Of a DNA stretch of 60,252 bases, positions 34,466-46,119 are shown in pieces. The DNA comes from Gonapodya prolifera JEL478. Taxonomy: Eukaryota > Monoblepharomycota > Monoblepharidomycetes > Monoblepharidales > Gonapodyaceae. The stretch spans positions 20,815 to 81,066 of the forward strand of contig KQ965767.1 in assembly GCA_001574975.1 (NCBI GenBank). Direction: 5' to 3'. Each line of letters begins with the position of its first letter. Position 1 is the stretch's first letter. The translations under genes were made by a program, and so were the position numbers. The notes beneath the pieces are model-generated. The model was not told the DNA's origin. It did not search any database and saw nothing but the letters and a program-made list of their open reading frames with translations.

Positions 34466-35946
34466 CTAGGCTTTGTACGTCGACAGAGCCTCGAACTGCT
34501 TGAAGAAGTCGGGGGAGCGGATCTGCTTGAGCATGTCGTCTTCGACTTTTTTGAACTGGGAAGGGGGAAGGGGGAGGGGGGGAGAAGAAGAGTTCGAGGA
34601 AAGTCGGATGAATCATGAGCGAACAATGAAAGGGAAGGAATGGAAAACGCAGTCTGCATGATTGGCTCTTCCCTCAATTGAACTGTACACCGGCCCGCCA
34701 AATCCATCCCACCACCTTCGACCGACACTCACGTCAACAGTCGCCTGATAAATCGTCTCCTGGACCTCCTTCGGGATAATGCAGACGCCGTTCTCGTCAG
34801 CGTGGATGAGATCCCCCGTGCGCACGTACATCCCGTTGATGTTGGCGGGCACGCCGACGTCGTAGATGAAGGGGCGACCGTGAGCTACGACCAGGCCTGT
34901 GGATGTGGATGGAAGGAGTGGATACGTGGCAGGGAGAAGAGAGGACAAGGGATACGGATAAGAGTGATATGTCAGATGATCAATATGTCACAATAATTCA
35001 TTCCAACGAAATGATTCCACATACCTCGCCCAAAGTACCACAAATCACCCATCTCCCTAACCTCCTCAATATCCCTCACGCCCCCATCCGAAATAACTCC
35101 CACGGCGCCACACCTGCGAAACGTCGTTGCCATGATCTCGCCCAAATGGCAGGACCAGTCGATCTTTGCCGGGTCTCCGTCGTCGTCGATGCACACGACG
35201 ACAGGGAGAGGGTTGGTCTCCCCACCGGCTTGGTGCAGGGCGTGGATGGACGCGTACAGTTGGGGGTGCGCTTGGGCGACGGATTTGTGCTCGGTGGTGG
35301 AGTCCCCGCGGACGGTGACGGCGTAGGCGACCTGCGGGGAGTGGGAGTTGCAGGGGCACGAGGGGGGATCGAGGGAGGAGTGAGTACGGATCATTCGCCT
35401 CATTGTCATTCAAGTCGCTCCGGCTGAAATAGGGGGTCCGTTGTGTATTATTCGCCTCCGGCCGGAATATGCGCGTCGCGAAGATCATCTCGCTTCACTC
35501 GACAGCCTCGGTCAGCGCCGAGCGGCGCTTAGGCCTCGGTGTCGTCGCTCCGCTCGGAAGGCTCGCCCCCTCGCGAGACTCACCAGAGCCTTACCCTTTC
35601 CCTTTGCGAGGAGTCTCACGCCTGTGCCGGTGTATCCTTGAACACGGGGTTGGACTTTGAAAGTCTGCGTGCCGTCGAGTGGAGAATCGGCGGTCCAAGG
35701 AAACGAGAGGATGAGTGGAATCCAATGCCACGACGAATCAAATCTCCTACCCACCTCGATGGCATTCGCGATCGAGGGCGAGTCGATGGACGCCAGCTGC
35801 TCGAGCTGCTCCTTTGAGAGCGGCTTCCAGTCTGCGGGGCGGGATTGGTAGAAGTTAGAGCGAGGGAATCATCAGTAGCGAGCAGCAAGAAGCGACGCAC
35901 CGTTTGGCAGGAGTTCAGCGAGGGGGCCGGAGACGGCGACTGTCAT
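34466..35946 (-). CDS. RraA-family aldolase/decarboxylase-like protein
   Basis: Six phase-consistent exons (35946-35901, 35831-35755, 35664-35584, 35331-35025, 34896-34733, 34555-34466) give 254 residues. Features: SIDSPSIANAIETFKVQPR near the N terminus, WSCHLGEIMATTFRRCGAVG and SDGGVRDIEEVREM carrying the DGxxRD active-site motif, then PANINGMYVRTGDLIHADE. This fold includes 4-hydroxy-4-methyl-2-oxoglutarate/4-carboxy-4-hydroxy-2-oxoadipate aldolases and oxaloacetate decarboxylases: metal-dependent, making or using pyruvate enolate. The protein is longer than bacterial RraA, as is usual for fungal members. It lies 3.6 kb from the deoxysugar cluster; a role in cleaving a 2-keto-3-deoxy acid is possible but unproven. 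Confidence 0.88.
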
Positions 35947-37159
35947 TGCGGCGGGCGGTGGAGACGGGGTTGGCGGATGCGAGTGCAAGTAGTGAAAAGC
36001 GCCGAGCGCCGGTCTTGTCCCTTAACAGCGGCGGCCACATTTCGCGGTGGTGTGCTGCGGGGAACAACTACTCGGGTCATCCCCTTCACCCACCACCCTC
36101 ACTCTCCCAGCACCCTCATCTGGCCACACACAGAAACTCGCCGGCACCAATTGGCAGCTGGGTTCCGTGTGCCCTGCCACTGCGACAACTCTCTATTTTT
36201 CTGTTGGTGTGGGCAAAGAAACCATGTCGATGCAACATCACAGTCCTGGACGTTGTGCAGACTTTGTTCACCGAAATATCACTCCAAGCCGGGGCAAAGC
36301 CAGCTCCATGGAGTACCGGTGATGTGAATTCCGCTTGGTTTTGTTGCAACGGAGGCAGGGGGAAAGCAAGGGGAGTGGTGGGACGGCAACGGTGACTCAC
36401 AGAACCACGAACTGACAATGTGCTTTTCACGCTCGCAAACTTTTAGCTTAGCACCTCCGTTCACAATCCGGTTCACTCCTTGTGAACTATGGGCTCGCAA
36501 TAACCAAAACACATCAAGCTTAAATATATTGCATTGAATACGATGACCACTCCCCATCGTACAGAGGCACCATCTCGACCGAGGTGTGAGAAATGGATCC
36601 CGATGTTGTGACATGACTCGCACCTCGTTTATCCGGGAGAAGACCTTTCATTTGCTTGACATTGTGATTATTTTCGGGCCCGGACTGTCGTAATGGGAGG
36701 CAGTGGATTTTTTGGTTTTCGAAACACCAAATGCGAATGCCACATAAACTTTTAGATGGACACGCATTCCGGGGAGAATCGAGGTTGCACTCACGATTCA
36801 CATGTGTTTGATTGATCGCTACGATCAGGATCCTCATTTTCAAACATCTTGTTCAAATGCCGTCACGGAAGCTCGATCGGTTTCGTGGATGGGAGTTTCG
36901 TGGGCCCTGGAGGACCCAACTAACGGAAAGACTACGAAGCGCGGTATATCCAAGATTCAATCTCATTGGCTACTTACACACCTCTCACGGAGATTTACTT
37001 GACTTTGTTGATGCTCGATGATGCAAATAAAGATTTCAGGTCGATCCACCATGGAAATATCGTGCCTCAGTCATCGAATGTGATTTACAACCCCTATCAT
37101 ACATATTTACGGGCGCATACACGTAAGCCAGACCCCCTCCGTCCTCAAATGCACCTTCC
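35947..37159. other. Intergenic, nothing recognised
   Basis: 1.2 kb upstream of the RraA gene and downstream of the disordered-protein gene. Only short overlapping frames. Confidence 0.45.
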
Positions 37160-39330
37160 TCAAGTCTGCCTTATTCCACCAGCCTGCATTTTCCCCCTCA
37201 TCTCACCCACTCCACCCCTTCCTCTCGTCAAACTGCCCCACCGATGCACCAAACTGTCAAACCGCCGCAGCTTTCCGATGGGTCCAAGCTCGCCGCCAAG
37301 CATCTTTGTCTGCATCTCGAGGTCGGGCGCCGGCAGGGGTTGTTTGGAGCCGGGCACATGTCGTCCCACACGACCGTGGAGGGAGTCTACGCGACGAGGC
37401 AGAGGTTCTTGCGGGTCATCCCCACGATTGTCACGAGACAGAACTTCCATGATGCGAGGAGCCGCAGGTATAGCACGGGATGGAAGTGGTGACGTTGACC
37501 GGGGGGGGTACGAGCCTTGATCCTGGAACCGCGCTTCGACAACTGCTGTTGGAGATAGCGGCGGGGGTAGCGGGGACAAAGAGCGCGGGCGTAAGAAGGG
37601 GTTTGGAGAGCGGGTGGCGGCTGCCGCGGTGGATACAGGCGGAGGTAGAGGGGGGTACGGGGTCGTCTCCGGCAGCTCACTCCGTGCCTCAGTGTGGGAG
37701 TAAACGTGAGACACGTCCTCACGTGTCGCCCCTGGTGCCGGAGGAAGGGAAGACCTCCCGCTAACCCGCCCAGACCCGAAAGATTCAATCTCCCACGAAC
37801 TCGACCCCGCAGAGTCTGCGCCTTCAGACCCAGAACAGGGACTGGTCTCCCCATACTCGGTGTCACTGTACGTCGATGACTCCTGTTCCCAGTCTCCCCG
37901 CACGTTCACGCCAAAACACTCATCACCAATGTCCTCTCCCTCCTCTGTCCGCAAGGGGAACGACCCCGCCTCCCCGCCTCCATCCTCCCTTCTCGTCATT
38001 GAAACCTCAAACACGGGGACTTGGGCCCACACGCCCTTTTCGTCAAAGAGGCGGGCATGGGCTGCGAGTATTGGAATGTCAGCCGCGGTTGGAGAAAGTG
38101 TAGGAGCGGGACTTGCGATGACGACGCGGCGAGCTGATCGCGTGGAGCGGGGCCGGGGTGCAGCGGCAGGGCGTGTGGGGCGTTTGAGGATGGAGCGGGG
38201 TGGGGGGTGAGGTGCGGTTGTGCCATTAAGTGATTCTGAAGTTGAATGAGAGGTGTGTGTGTGTCCGTGTGCGTGAGCAATGGAAGGAGGTTGGTCCTGC
38301 TGAACCAGTCGAGACCATAAGTCCGCCGAAGACGTCGGGCGGGCAGGGGTCAGTGACGGTGTGCTGATTGTAGTTTGGATGGATACGGGTGCGGGGAGGA
38401 TGAGCGACGGAGGTTGGCGTCGTAGGATGTATTCAAGTTGGGTTGAGTTTGGTGGTTCTGATACGGTGCTGGCTTCGTCGGTATAAGGTGAAGACTGGGG
38501 AGGTACGTTTTTAGGCTCATTGGTCGAGTTAAGCGGGGCGGACGAGGCAGATGCGTCCTCGACGTGCGCCAAACTGTTAGACAAAGAGGTGGTGTGCTGA
38601 AAGGCGGTGGAGCTGTACTTGTCCAGTACTTCAATAGCACGAGGTACATCAACTCCCCCAACAGAGCTCAACGACATTCCAGAATCGACTCTGGGCCACC
38701 GGTCAGACCATCTCGGAACGTCCAGCAGGTCTCCCTGCAACGAATCAAGGCTGGATGACCGCGAGCGCTCCCGCTCTTGGGGCGGTCTGAACGAGGGACG
38801 TTGCACACCAGCTCTCGGGGGCAGAGGTCGCGCTTGCCTCTCTTCCTGCCCTTGGCGTCCACGGTGCTCCTCGGCGGCCCTACGGTCAATTTCGGACATG
38901 TACGCGCCGAGTTTGCGTTCGAGGTTTTCGACAATGTGAGGTGGCAAGGAACCCGTGGGGTCTTGGGCTATTGAGAGTCCGGCACAGAGAGTGAAGTAGC
39001 TGAAAATGGGGTTGGGGGAAAGCAACCGTCAGCGTTTCGTTCGGAGAAGAGGGATTCGCGAGTTGGTGTTCACAACGATCAGGACACGCACTTTTCTCTG
39101 AGCTCCTCTTCGGAAAGAGATCCCAAGACGTTTGGTAGCGTGGGCTCATCTATGTCATCATCTGCAGAGCGCAGGTGCCGATGTGATGGATCGTCGACGT
39201 GTTGCAGTGCGGTGTTCGTTGTGAGCGAGCCACGTCGCGTTCGCGGAGGGTTCCGATCCGACAAGGGGACGTCCGGAACTGATGGTGATTTCTTGTGCGA
39301 TGTCCGCGGCGTGAGCTGCTGCTGCTGCAT
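37160..39330 (-). CDS. Large intrinsically disordered Ser/Pro-rich protein
   Basis: Two exons (39330-39092 and 38999-37160) join in phase for 692 residues from an ATG followed by a Gln run. The only ordered-looking parts are a helical block across the intron (SLSEEELRENYFTLCAGLSI...LERKLGAYMSEIDRRAA, residues about 72-125) and a basic C terminus (LRRFDSLVHRWGSLTRGR). The rest is Ser/Pro/Arg-rich low complexity. The conserved helical block suggests a real interaction module, but I recognise no family. Additional 5' exons are possible, because an open in-frame stretch precedes the ATG. Confidence 0.65.
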
Positions 39331-40214
39331 GTGTGGCAGTGTGATGGGGTTGTGGATTTCTCCGCTCTCGGGGGCTGGTCCGAGAAACGGAACTCTCTCT
39401 GTGTCGTCTGATGATTTCCGTTCCGTTGATGCGTTTCAGCGTGTGCTGCGATGTATCTGCAGACACGTTGGCGATTCTTGCGTCAATGGGTCCTTCTTGC
39501 TGAGACAAGGTGAAGGTCACATGCAAGGGTGCCCCCAACAAATCAAAAGCGACGGACTCTCACTCAGCACATTCCGACACCCCTCAACACGCAAGTCTTC
39601 CCGGCGAAGCATTGCAAAGAACTACTACTGCGTGAGGTTTTCTTCATTTATTTATGCACATCGAGTATGAGCCGTGTTCGCCTCTGAGCAACTTCGTGAA
39701 GACTAAAGCTATTTGTCCCAGCTGAGAGGAACTTTTCAATTCTTTTCCACCTCACTGCATCAAAGGGGTGAGCAGGCTGGTGGAGCGTATGAGTCTGAGT
39801 GTTGCGGATATGTTTGCGAATGTCCACAGCAGCGATTCTGAACTACGACGATTGCTGAACTACGACGATACAGAACACACGTGCGCTTTGTTCTGCAGAG
39901 AGCGTCGGTTATCGCCGACCAACTGATCCAAGGCTGGTGGAAACTGTGGGGCTGTCACCTATGGGAAGCCGTTGATTGGTCGCGATTCTAGCACTTTTGC
40001 GAGTCTTGAGGTGACAAAGAGTGTAGTGGTGGAGACAAAGGTCGAATGAAACTGACGAAGACAATGTGAGCGAAAGATTGATGATGCCGATGGACGGGGC
40101 GTTTGTGCGTCTCATGAGATTGATCAATCACCACCCACCACCCGATGAAAAGGAATTGGATTCGAATGCTTTCAAGGCGTGATACCATACCGTTCTCCAC
40201 TTGCCACAACGATT
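39331..40214. other. Intergenic, nothing recognised
   Basis: No convincing coding frame or RNA gene. Presumed promoter side of the disordered-protein gene. Confidence 0.4.
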
Positions 40215-40530
40215 ATGCTTCACCCCGACGACGTCGAACATGGTCTGTCTTCGAATACATATTCGTGGACCGAAGTGGAACTTTTGTTTCATATTTTGCG
40301 CACGATTGAAGACTGGCGCCCCAACCTTGCTTCGCATACTGGAGGTTGAAAGAAAACTGGGCGAAAGAGCTTACAGCTCGTACTCACGTCCTCCCTCGAC
40401 GACGACCCACCCGGGTCCAAGTCTAATTTCGATCATCTCTTGTGTATTTTCACCTAACGCCTTACCCATAAACCACCCAGACTCTAATGGATCCCCGAGA
40501 CCTCATCGAACGGCTCCTCACGAGTAGTTG
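40215..40530 (+). CDS. Possible small multi-exon protein
   Basis: The ATG at 40215 opens a clean reading stretch (SWTEVELLFHILRTIEDWRP) to about 40350. A second coding-like stretch (LLRILEVERKLGERAYS) overlaps in another frame at about 40330-40380. After a likely CACCCAG acceptor there is a short terminal peptide (LMDPRDLIERLLTSS) ending at 40530. Splice phases are not settled. Confidence 0.3.
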
Positions 40531-41677
40531 AAGAGAAGGGATGGTGGAAGGGGAGGAGGGGTAGTAGGTGGAGAAATGAATGAATGCAATACATATAATC
40601 GGATAAGACAATAATTCATCTTCTGCGAATAATCCTTGCTTCGCTCTTGGGTGATTTTATTGCCAAAGAAATGAGGATTTGAAACCGACCACGGCAAGCC
40701 ACACTGAAGTTTGCAGCATGGGAGAGCTCGACCCGGTCGAAATCGGTCACGGTCACTCTGCTATCACTCACTAACACGGTCTGGATCATAAATCGCCGTG
40801 TTTGTCCGGTTACCGCGTCGTGACGGCAGGTACGCAAAACCAAACACATTTAGGGACCAACTTAATCGCGGGATGAGCCTGGGCCAGGAATTGAAGCTCG
40901 AGCATTCTGTCTGATCGAAAAAGTTTTTTTCCGATGGGATGTCGTGCCGTAGGGCTTGAATCCAAGCCAGACAGACCTGTGGTGACGGTTCGCTCACAAA
41001 ACCTCAAAACCACAACTTGACAAGAACGACGCTTCGACAAGGTCGAGGGCGGGCGATCACCTTTTTCACTCTTGGGAGGATCCGGCGAAGGTCGCTTTGG
41101 ACTGGAGGAGCGCTGGACGTGGGCAGTACTTCCCCTTGTCGCAGCCATTTCTGTTGGAGCTCCCCGGATCCTCAGTTTCCAGCCAGCGTCGAGTGGAAGT
41201 CAAGCCTTTTTCCGGCTTGGGTCCATTCGCCTGGAAGCTGCCGGGAAGGGACGTCAGGAGTGAGCCAAAGACTGGTGACCTCTTCTCGGATCATCGCCAG
41301 CCTTTCCCTCAATGGCACCTCTCGACAACCATACGGTTTTCAAGCCAAAGGTCTGTTGGATGGATGTGTGGCGCAGGGACTCATCAAGCGGAGCTTTCGC
41401 CTGTGACTTTCTTTCATCAGAAAATGTGAGTCTCTCTCTCACCCATCGATGGCTCGCGTGTACTGATGATTGCTTTATGGATTCTTCTCATTCCCATCGT
41501 GTGGTTCCGCTGGGTGATTAGGGTAAGTGTCCGCTCGTTCATCATGCGCCAGCAGGAGGATCATCCATCATTCACGCACTTCACCCCATCTGCTATCTCT
41601 GAATAGACTCTCAACGTCTTTCAACTCTTCATCATCGCCTTCGGGCTCTCAGTACGTATTCTGCGCGTCCTCATCTA
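40531..41677. other. Unassigned stretch
   Basis: Overlapping short frames on both strands. A minus-strand segment at about 40998-40616 looks weakly coding, but no domain is seen. Confidence 0.35.
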
Positions 41678-42175
41678 ATGAACGCGAACTCATCCATGCG
41701 ATTAATACCTACATGCGAGTTCCAGAGCATCCTCGCTCTCGTTCACGAGCTAGCCGTAGCGTCCACTCTCGGCTTCAAGTTTGGCCTCTCGACTCTGGCA
41801 TGTGACCGTCCCCCCATTCCGTCCATCTTCCAGTTCCAGTCGACCAGGAGGAACGCGGAGAGTAAAGTTCATCACACGTCGGCAACCCAAGATTCTTTGC
41901 TCGCTCCTGTTCAAGAGCCCGCCGCAGCGTCCACTCTCGGCTTCAAGCCCCAGTCCACAAGTATCTCAACTCCGGCACGTGACCCTTCGCCGAGTCCGAC
42001 TACCGTCCAGACCACAACGAAAGCCGAGTGTACCGTTCAGAACACTTCGGGAACCCAAGACACTTCGGTGTACTCGTCCACTGACCGAGACCGCGACATT
42101 GGGTCGTTCACATTGGCCTCAGACGACATAAGCATCCCTTCCTTCATGGATTTCACCTCCAACGGGCTGCTCTAG
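41678..42175 (+). CDS. Small Ser/Thr-rich protein with internal duplication
   Basis: An uninterrupted 165-residue frame from the ATG at 41678. Residues 17-72 and 73-128 are two copies of a 56-residue unit (S.LA.V.E.A.ASTLGFK ... TS.TQD), followed by a Ser/Asp-rich tail ending FMDFTSNGLL. Upstream sequence is open in pieces, so this may be the last exon of a longer gene. No family recognised. Confidence 0.55.
   Translation: MNANSSMRLIPTCEFQSILALVHELAVASTLGFKFGLSTLACDRPPIPSIFQFQSTRRNAESKVHHTSATQDSLLAPVQEPAAASTLGFKPQSTSISTPARDPSPSPTTVQTTTKAECTVQNTSGTQDTSVYSSTDRDRDIGSFTLASDDISIPSFMDFTSNGLL
41726..42061 (+). repeat. Exact-length tandem duplication, 2 x 168 bases, in coding sequence
   Basis: 41726-41893 and 41894-42061 encode two 56-residue units sharing ASTLGFK and a TS.TQD end. 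The middle has diverged strongly while total length is preserved. Confidence 0.8.
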
Positions 42176-43166
42176 TCTGCCAACCGTTTCTTTCTGGCGT
42201 TTACGACCACGTTGGACACCTATTGCACATTTACCTCCGCGTTTACTTTTTTCCACCCCATATCAATGGTATGTAGCCCGCATGTCCCCTGCCTGCAAGA
42301 TGTTTCCTTACATCTCCTTTCGCGACCGAAGGGTATCATTTGGCTGCCCGCTCTCAGAACCTTTTTTGCCCGTGAGTAGATGACTCTGTTTTAGGCCATG
42401 CGTGAGCGTGATTATTAATATTTAACTTTGGATTTGCAAAGGATTCCTGAACTCAGGTCCGCAGAACGGGACCACGCAGCACTAGATCAGGATCTCACCC
42501 CTCTCTGCGTCACGTCGCCCATGTTTACGAATGAAAGTGGACGATTATGTCGTGCGGCAGGCCACGATCGGAGACTGCCCGGGCTCGCGTTTGGTGGTGG
42601 ACCTTGAAGGGCGCCTGAAAAAGGCCACCCCTGCATCAGTTGTCAAAGAACACCTCTGCTGTGAGTTGTCACTCTGGTTGTGGTTGTCGATGGAAATGCT
42701 CAACTTGTAACTTGTCTTCTGCAGAGGATTCCTCCACGCAGACTACCCAAACGCGCAGAACGAAAACGAAGCAGCATTAACCGACACTCGCGCGCCAATA
42801 AAAACCACGTGCCAATGAAAGACCCGCGCCAATTGGCAAGATTCACGCGGCAAGTTCACGAATGAAGGTGGATGTGACGACGTGGGTCCAGCCACTCCAT
42901 ATGCCGGAATACAAACAAGTCACCAATGGGCGCGCGCAATTTGCACATGAACAAACGCGCTGAGTTCGGCAGATTTCCACTCGAACGAGAAGAGAGATAC
43001 TTTTATCCACCAATGTAAACGAAATTACACGAATGCTTAAAACACTTCCACAAAGCGTTGAAGAACCACGTTCCGAGGGAAAGAAATCAAATCGATTGTG
43101 CAATCCAATACATCAGAAAGAAACAGCTACCACGTTGCACTTCCTCAACGCCCCGCAAACACCAGA
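42176..43166. other. Intergenic, nothing recognised
   Basis: About 1 kb between convergent gene ends. No coding frame, RNA gene or repeat stands out. Confidence 0.45.
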
Positions 43167-44450
43167 CTACAACGACGCCGACCCGCCCGCAACCTCCTTC
43201 ACTCCCACCATCGCTTCATTTCTCCTGACCCACGGCAGGGCCCAGGGCGGGTTGTACCCCGCCGTTGTGACCTTTCCGTTCCTGATAAACGTGTCGATCT
43301 CCCATTTTCCGTCGGTTGCCAAAGCTTTGAGGAGTTCGGATCCCATGGTTTGGGAGAGCGACGTCGAGAGGAGACCGGACCGTCGCAGGACGGCGAGAGT
43401 CATGGGAGATTGGGTTTTGAGCTTGACGCGGGGGTCGACTGGGGTTGCGGGTGAGTAGATGATGTTTATAGTGCCCGACATACAGTACATTTGCCTTCAA
43501 CGATGGAAGAGAAGACACTCACGAGGCTCAGGAAGGTCCTCGACGGTCTTGTACTTGCTCGGCATGATGAAGGACATGGTCATGCTGGTTGTGGTTCCGT
43601 CCATCATAACGGGTGCCGTCTGATCATTGGAAATTGGGAGACATGGGAGAGATGGTCCAGGTACGAATAGAAGACAAGTTGAGGACGGGCCACCCACCAT
43701 GGCTATTTTCTCAGACGAGTTTGGTTCCATGAGCACGGGTGCTGTCTGTATAGGACGTCTCGAAATGATAAATGCCGGTCGAAGGGAAGGCAAGGGGGGA
43801 TCTTCAGCTCACCATAGCGATCTTTTCCGAAGAGTTTGGTTCCATGAGAACGGGTGCTGTCTGTTTCGGGGCAAGGGAGAAGGAGACGTTGGTTATCGAT
43901 CATCAAGAGTACTTTGAAATGTCCAAGAGAGTCTGCTCACCATGGCGACCTTCTCCCCCTCACTCCCGCCTCGTTTCTTGTTCTTGCCTGAACGGCGAAC
44001 GGGATATTGTCAATCGTACTCCACGGCTGAGGGAAGGCAAACACAACTTATCATCGACGTACTCACCGAAAATGTACCCCGCGACGGTCATGAAGCCTCC
44101 GCCATAATTGCCGTTCACGACCTCGTACGTCGTTTCTGCAACAATCAGCTGCGGGTACTGCCGGACTTCGAACCCGTGGGGTGATGTGTAGATGACTTTG
44201 TAGTCTGGTTGCTCGACATGCTGCCATCGGCACGGGGAGAGCCTCAGCGTCAACGCCAAAGCGCGAGATGCAGCTTCACGTTGCGTCCATCGCTCACCTC
44301 GTATCCAAAGATACTTCCCACTGCTCCCATTGCCTTGCCGAAACGCGACAGGAATCGACGGCCGTCGGGAAAGGAGACGACGATGACTGCGCCAATGAGC
44401 GCGGATGTTGCTATGGGATGTGCGCGTGCGAGCGTGACGACGGAGTTCAT
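43167..44450 (-). CDS. SOUL-family haem-binding protein
   Basis: Seven phase-consistent exons (44450-44298, 44220-44067, 43987-43941, 43860-43813, 43745-43698, 43619-43523, 43438-43167) give 272 residues, or 256 if one duplicated exon is skipped. An N-terminal hydrophobic helix (ATSALIGAVIVVSF) may anchor it in a membrane. The SOUL core reads YTSPHGFEVRQYPQLIVAET, GGGFMTVAGYIFGKNK, KIAMTAPV-type strands, FIMPSKY and the C-terminal YNPPWALPWVRRNE. SOUL/HEBP proteins bind tetrapyrroles; the role in fungi is not settled. Exons four and five encode the same 16 residues. Start chosen at the first ATG before the helix. Confidence 0.9.
43698..43860 (-). repeat. Tandemly duplicated 48-base micro-exon in the SOUL gene
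   Basis: Exons 43860-43813 and 43745-43698 are both 48 bases, phase 0 on both sides, and encode the identical peptide TAPVLMEPNSSEKIAM. They differ at 7 third-codon positions, all synonymous. Each has its own acceptor (AAACAG, ATACAG) and donor (GTGAGC, GTGGGT). Confidence 0.92.
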
Positions 44451-44622
44451 GCGAACGGGAAGGGAAACGCGGGTTGGTTGGACAAGTCGCGCGTAATGGG
44501 GTTGAAGCTCGCGCCGACGTGTCCGGACCCGAGATGCGTAATCGCATCAATTTACTCAATTATTAGAAAAAATGCGAATTTGCATATACGGATAGAGTGG
44601 TGTCCAACAACGTCTCGTATTG

Positions 44623-45695
44623 CTACACATCCATCTTTTCCTTTCTTTCTTCTATACATTGTGTCAGAAGTGCTAAACCTGCGCGACTATCTTCATCAAT
44701 TACACTGTCCTGTATTAATCTGTCAACCACGTGGTCCGCCAATATTGCTCCCCGTGCGAGCAAAATCTGAACAGTATCCTTGCTGCCACTACAAGCGCCC
44801 TTGTACAGCGCTTCTTCCTGAATTTCAGCACCACAGTCCAGAAGATAGCTTACGAGATCTGCCCTCCCATCTGTGGCCGCTGCAATGAGAGGTCCGCCAG
44901 ATAGGGAGTTGACATCGACTCCGAGTTTCAGGAAAAACTTCACGGCTTCCAAGTGGCCCCCATGAGCAGTTGTAACCAAATACCGCGCACATTGCTCCCC
45001 TTGCCGGCCAGGTGCACCAGAGTTCAGTTCAGCACCATAAGACAGCAAGATGTCAACGATGTCAAGGTAACCCCTTTGAAAAGCGAAATGCATTGCCAAA
45101 GCGATATCCCGTGGTCGATCAAATTCTTGGTCGAGCAACAAACGAACGGTGTCCTTCCGGCCCTTCGAAACAGCAGCCCGGAGGCAGATGTTCCGGTATC
45201 GTACCTGGCCAAGTCCACTCCCCGGTCCAGAAGGACTTTAAGAATGTCACTGTGTCCATGTGTAGACGCCTCCAAGACAGCGTTTCGAAAAGGACTTATT
45301 ACGATTATCGCTCCTGCGTTGAGCAAGAACTGAACAGCCTTCAAGTGTCCGTACGCTTCGGCCACTTGGAGTGGGAAGCATTTCTCCCCACGAAACTGGA
45401 CATGCGCGTTAACATCAGCACCGCGCTCGCACAGGTCACTGATGACGGAGACGTCTTCCACCCTTACAGCTTCCGCCACAAGCGCCATTTCCGGTGAGGC
45501 GTACCGGACGAGGGCACGCGACGCAATGTCTCTTGGATCGGATAATACGAGTCTCAAGTACCGATTGAGTGCGCCAGTGGGGAAGGCGAGGCGATTGGTG
45601 GGGGAGAATGTTGCGACCCGGGCGATGATTTCGGGGGGAAAGTCGAGGAGACGGAACCGGAACCCGTGCGACTCGGAGTTAGGTTCAGTCGCCAT
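44623..45695 (-). CDS. Ankyrin-repeat protein with F-box-like N terminus, one frame break
   Basis: The ATG at 45695 is followed by an F-box-like helix pair (FRLLDFPPEIIARVATFSP), then ankyrin repeats (AYGHLKAVQFLLNAGA, THGHSDILKVLLDRGVDL, SKGRKDTVRLLLDQ, QRGYLDIVDILLSYGAELN, HGGHLEAVKFFLKLGVDVN and others) to a stop at 44623; at least seven repeats. The frame slips by one base near 45210, inside the repeat after GVDLARY; the sequence on each side is normal ankyrin. An intron there would remove most of a repeat, so an indel is more likely. Function would be protein-protein adaptor. Confidence 0.75.
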
Positions 45696-46119
45696 CAGGC
45701 GTCGGTATGCAGCGCTTCGATGATGGGCCTTGGCAGGAAAGGAAGTGAAGGCCCAGGACTCGGTAGTCGCCAGGCACGACCAAAGCGCTTTCGTCGGTAA
45801 ACCAACTCACACTGATTCCGCCGTTTGCGCGCCAGTGGAGTTCCGTATCTGTTACTTCGACCAAGGTATCAGGAACTGGCTGTGGAACATCCTGAGCAAA
45901 CCGCTGAGCTCAATCGGCGACGTAATATCTTGGTCCTGAACTAAACCAAATGACTTGATCCAAAACTAAACTTCTGGATCATCTTTTCGAACCCCAGCAT
46001 ACCTCCTCTCTCTAAATAAGGTCACCCGAAATCCCTTCCTTCGCTTCCCCACCTTAGGTGAACGTCAATTCCTGTCCAACCACTCCACAGAGTCCAGCAC
46101 GTCCGGGCGATCCCGTCAG
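45696..46119. other. Intergenic, nothing recognised
   Basis: Upstream of the ankyrin gene. No convincing frame. Confidence 0.4.
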
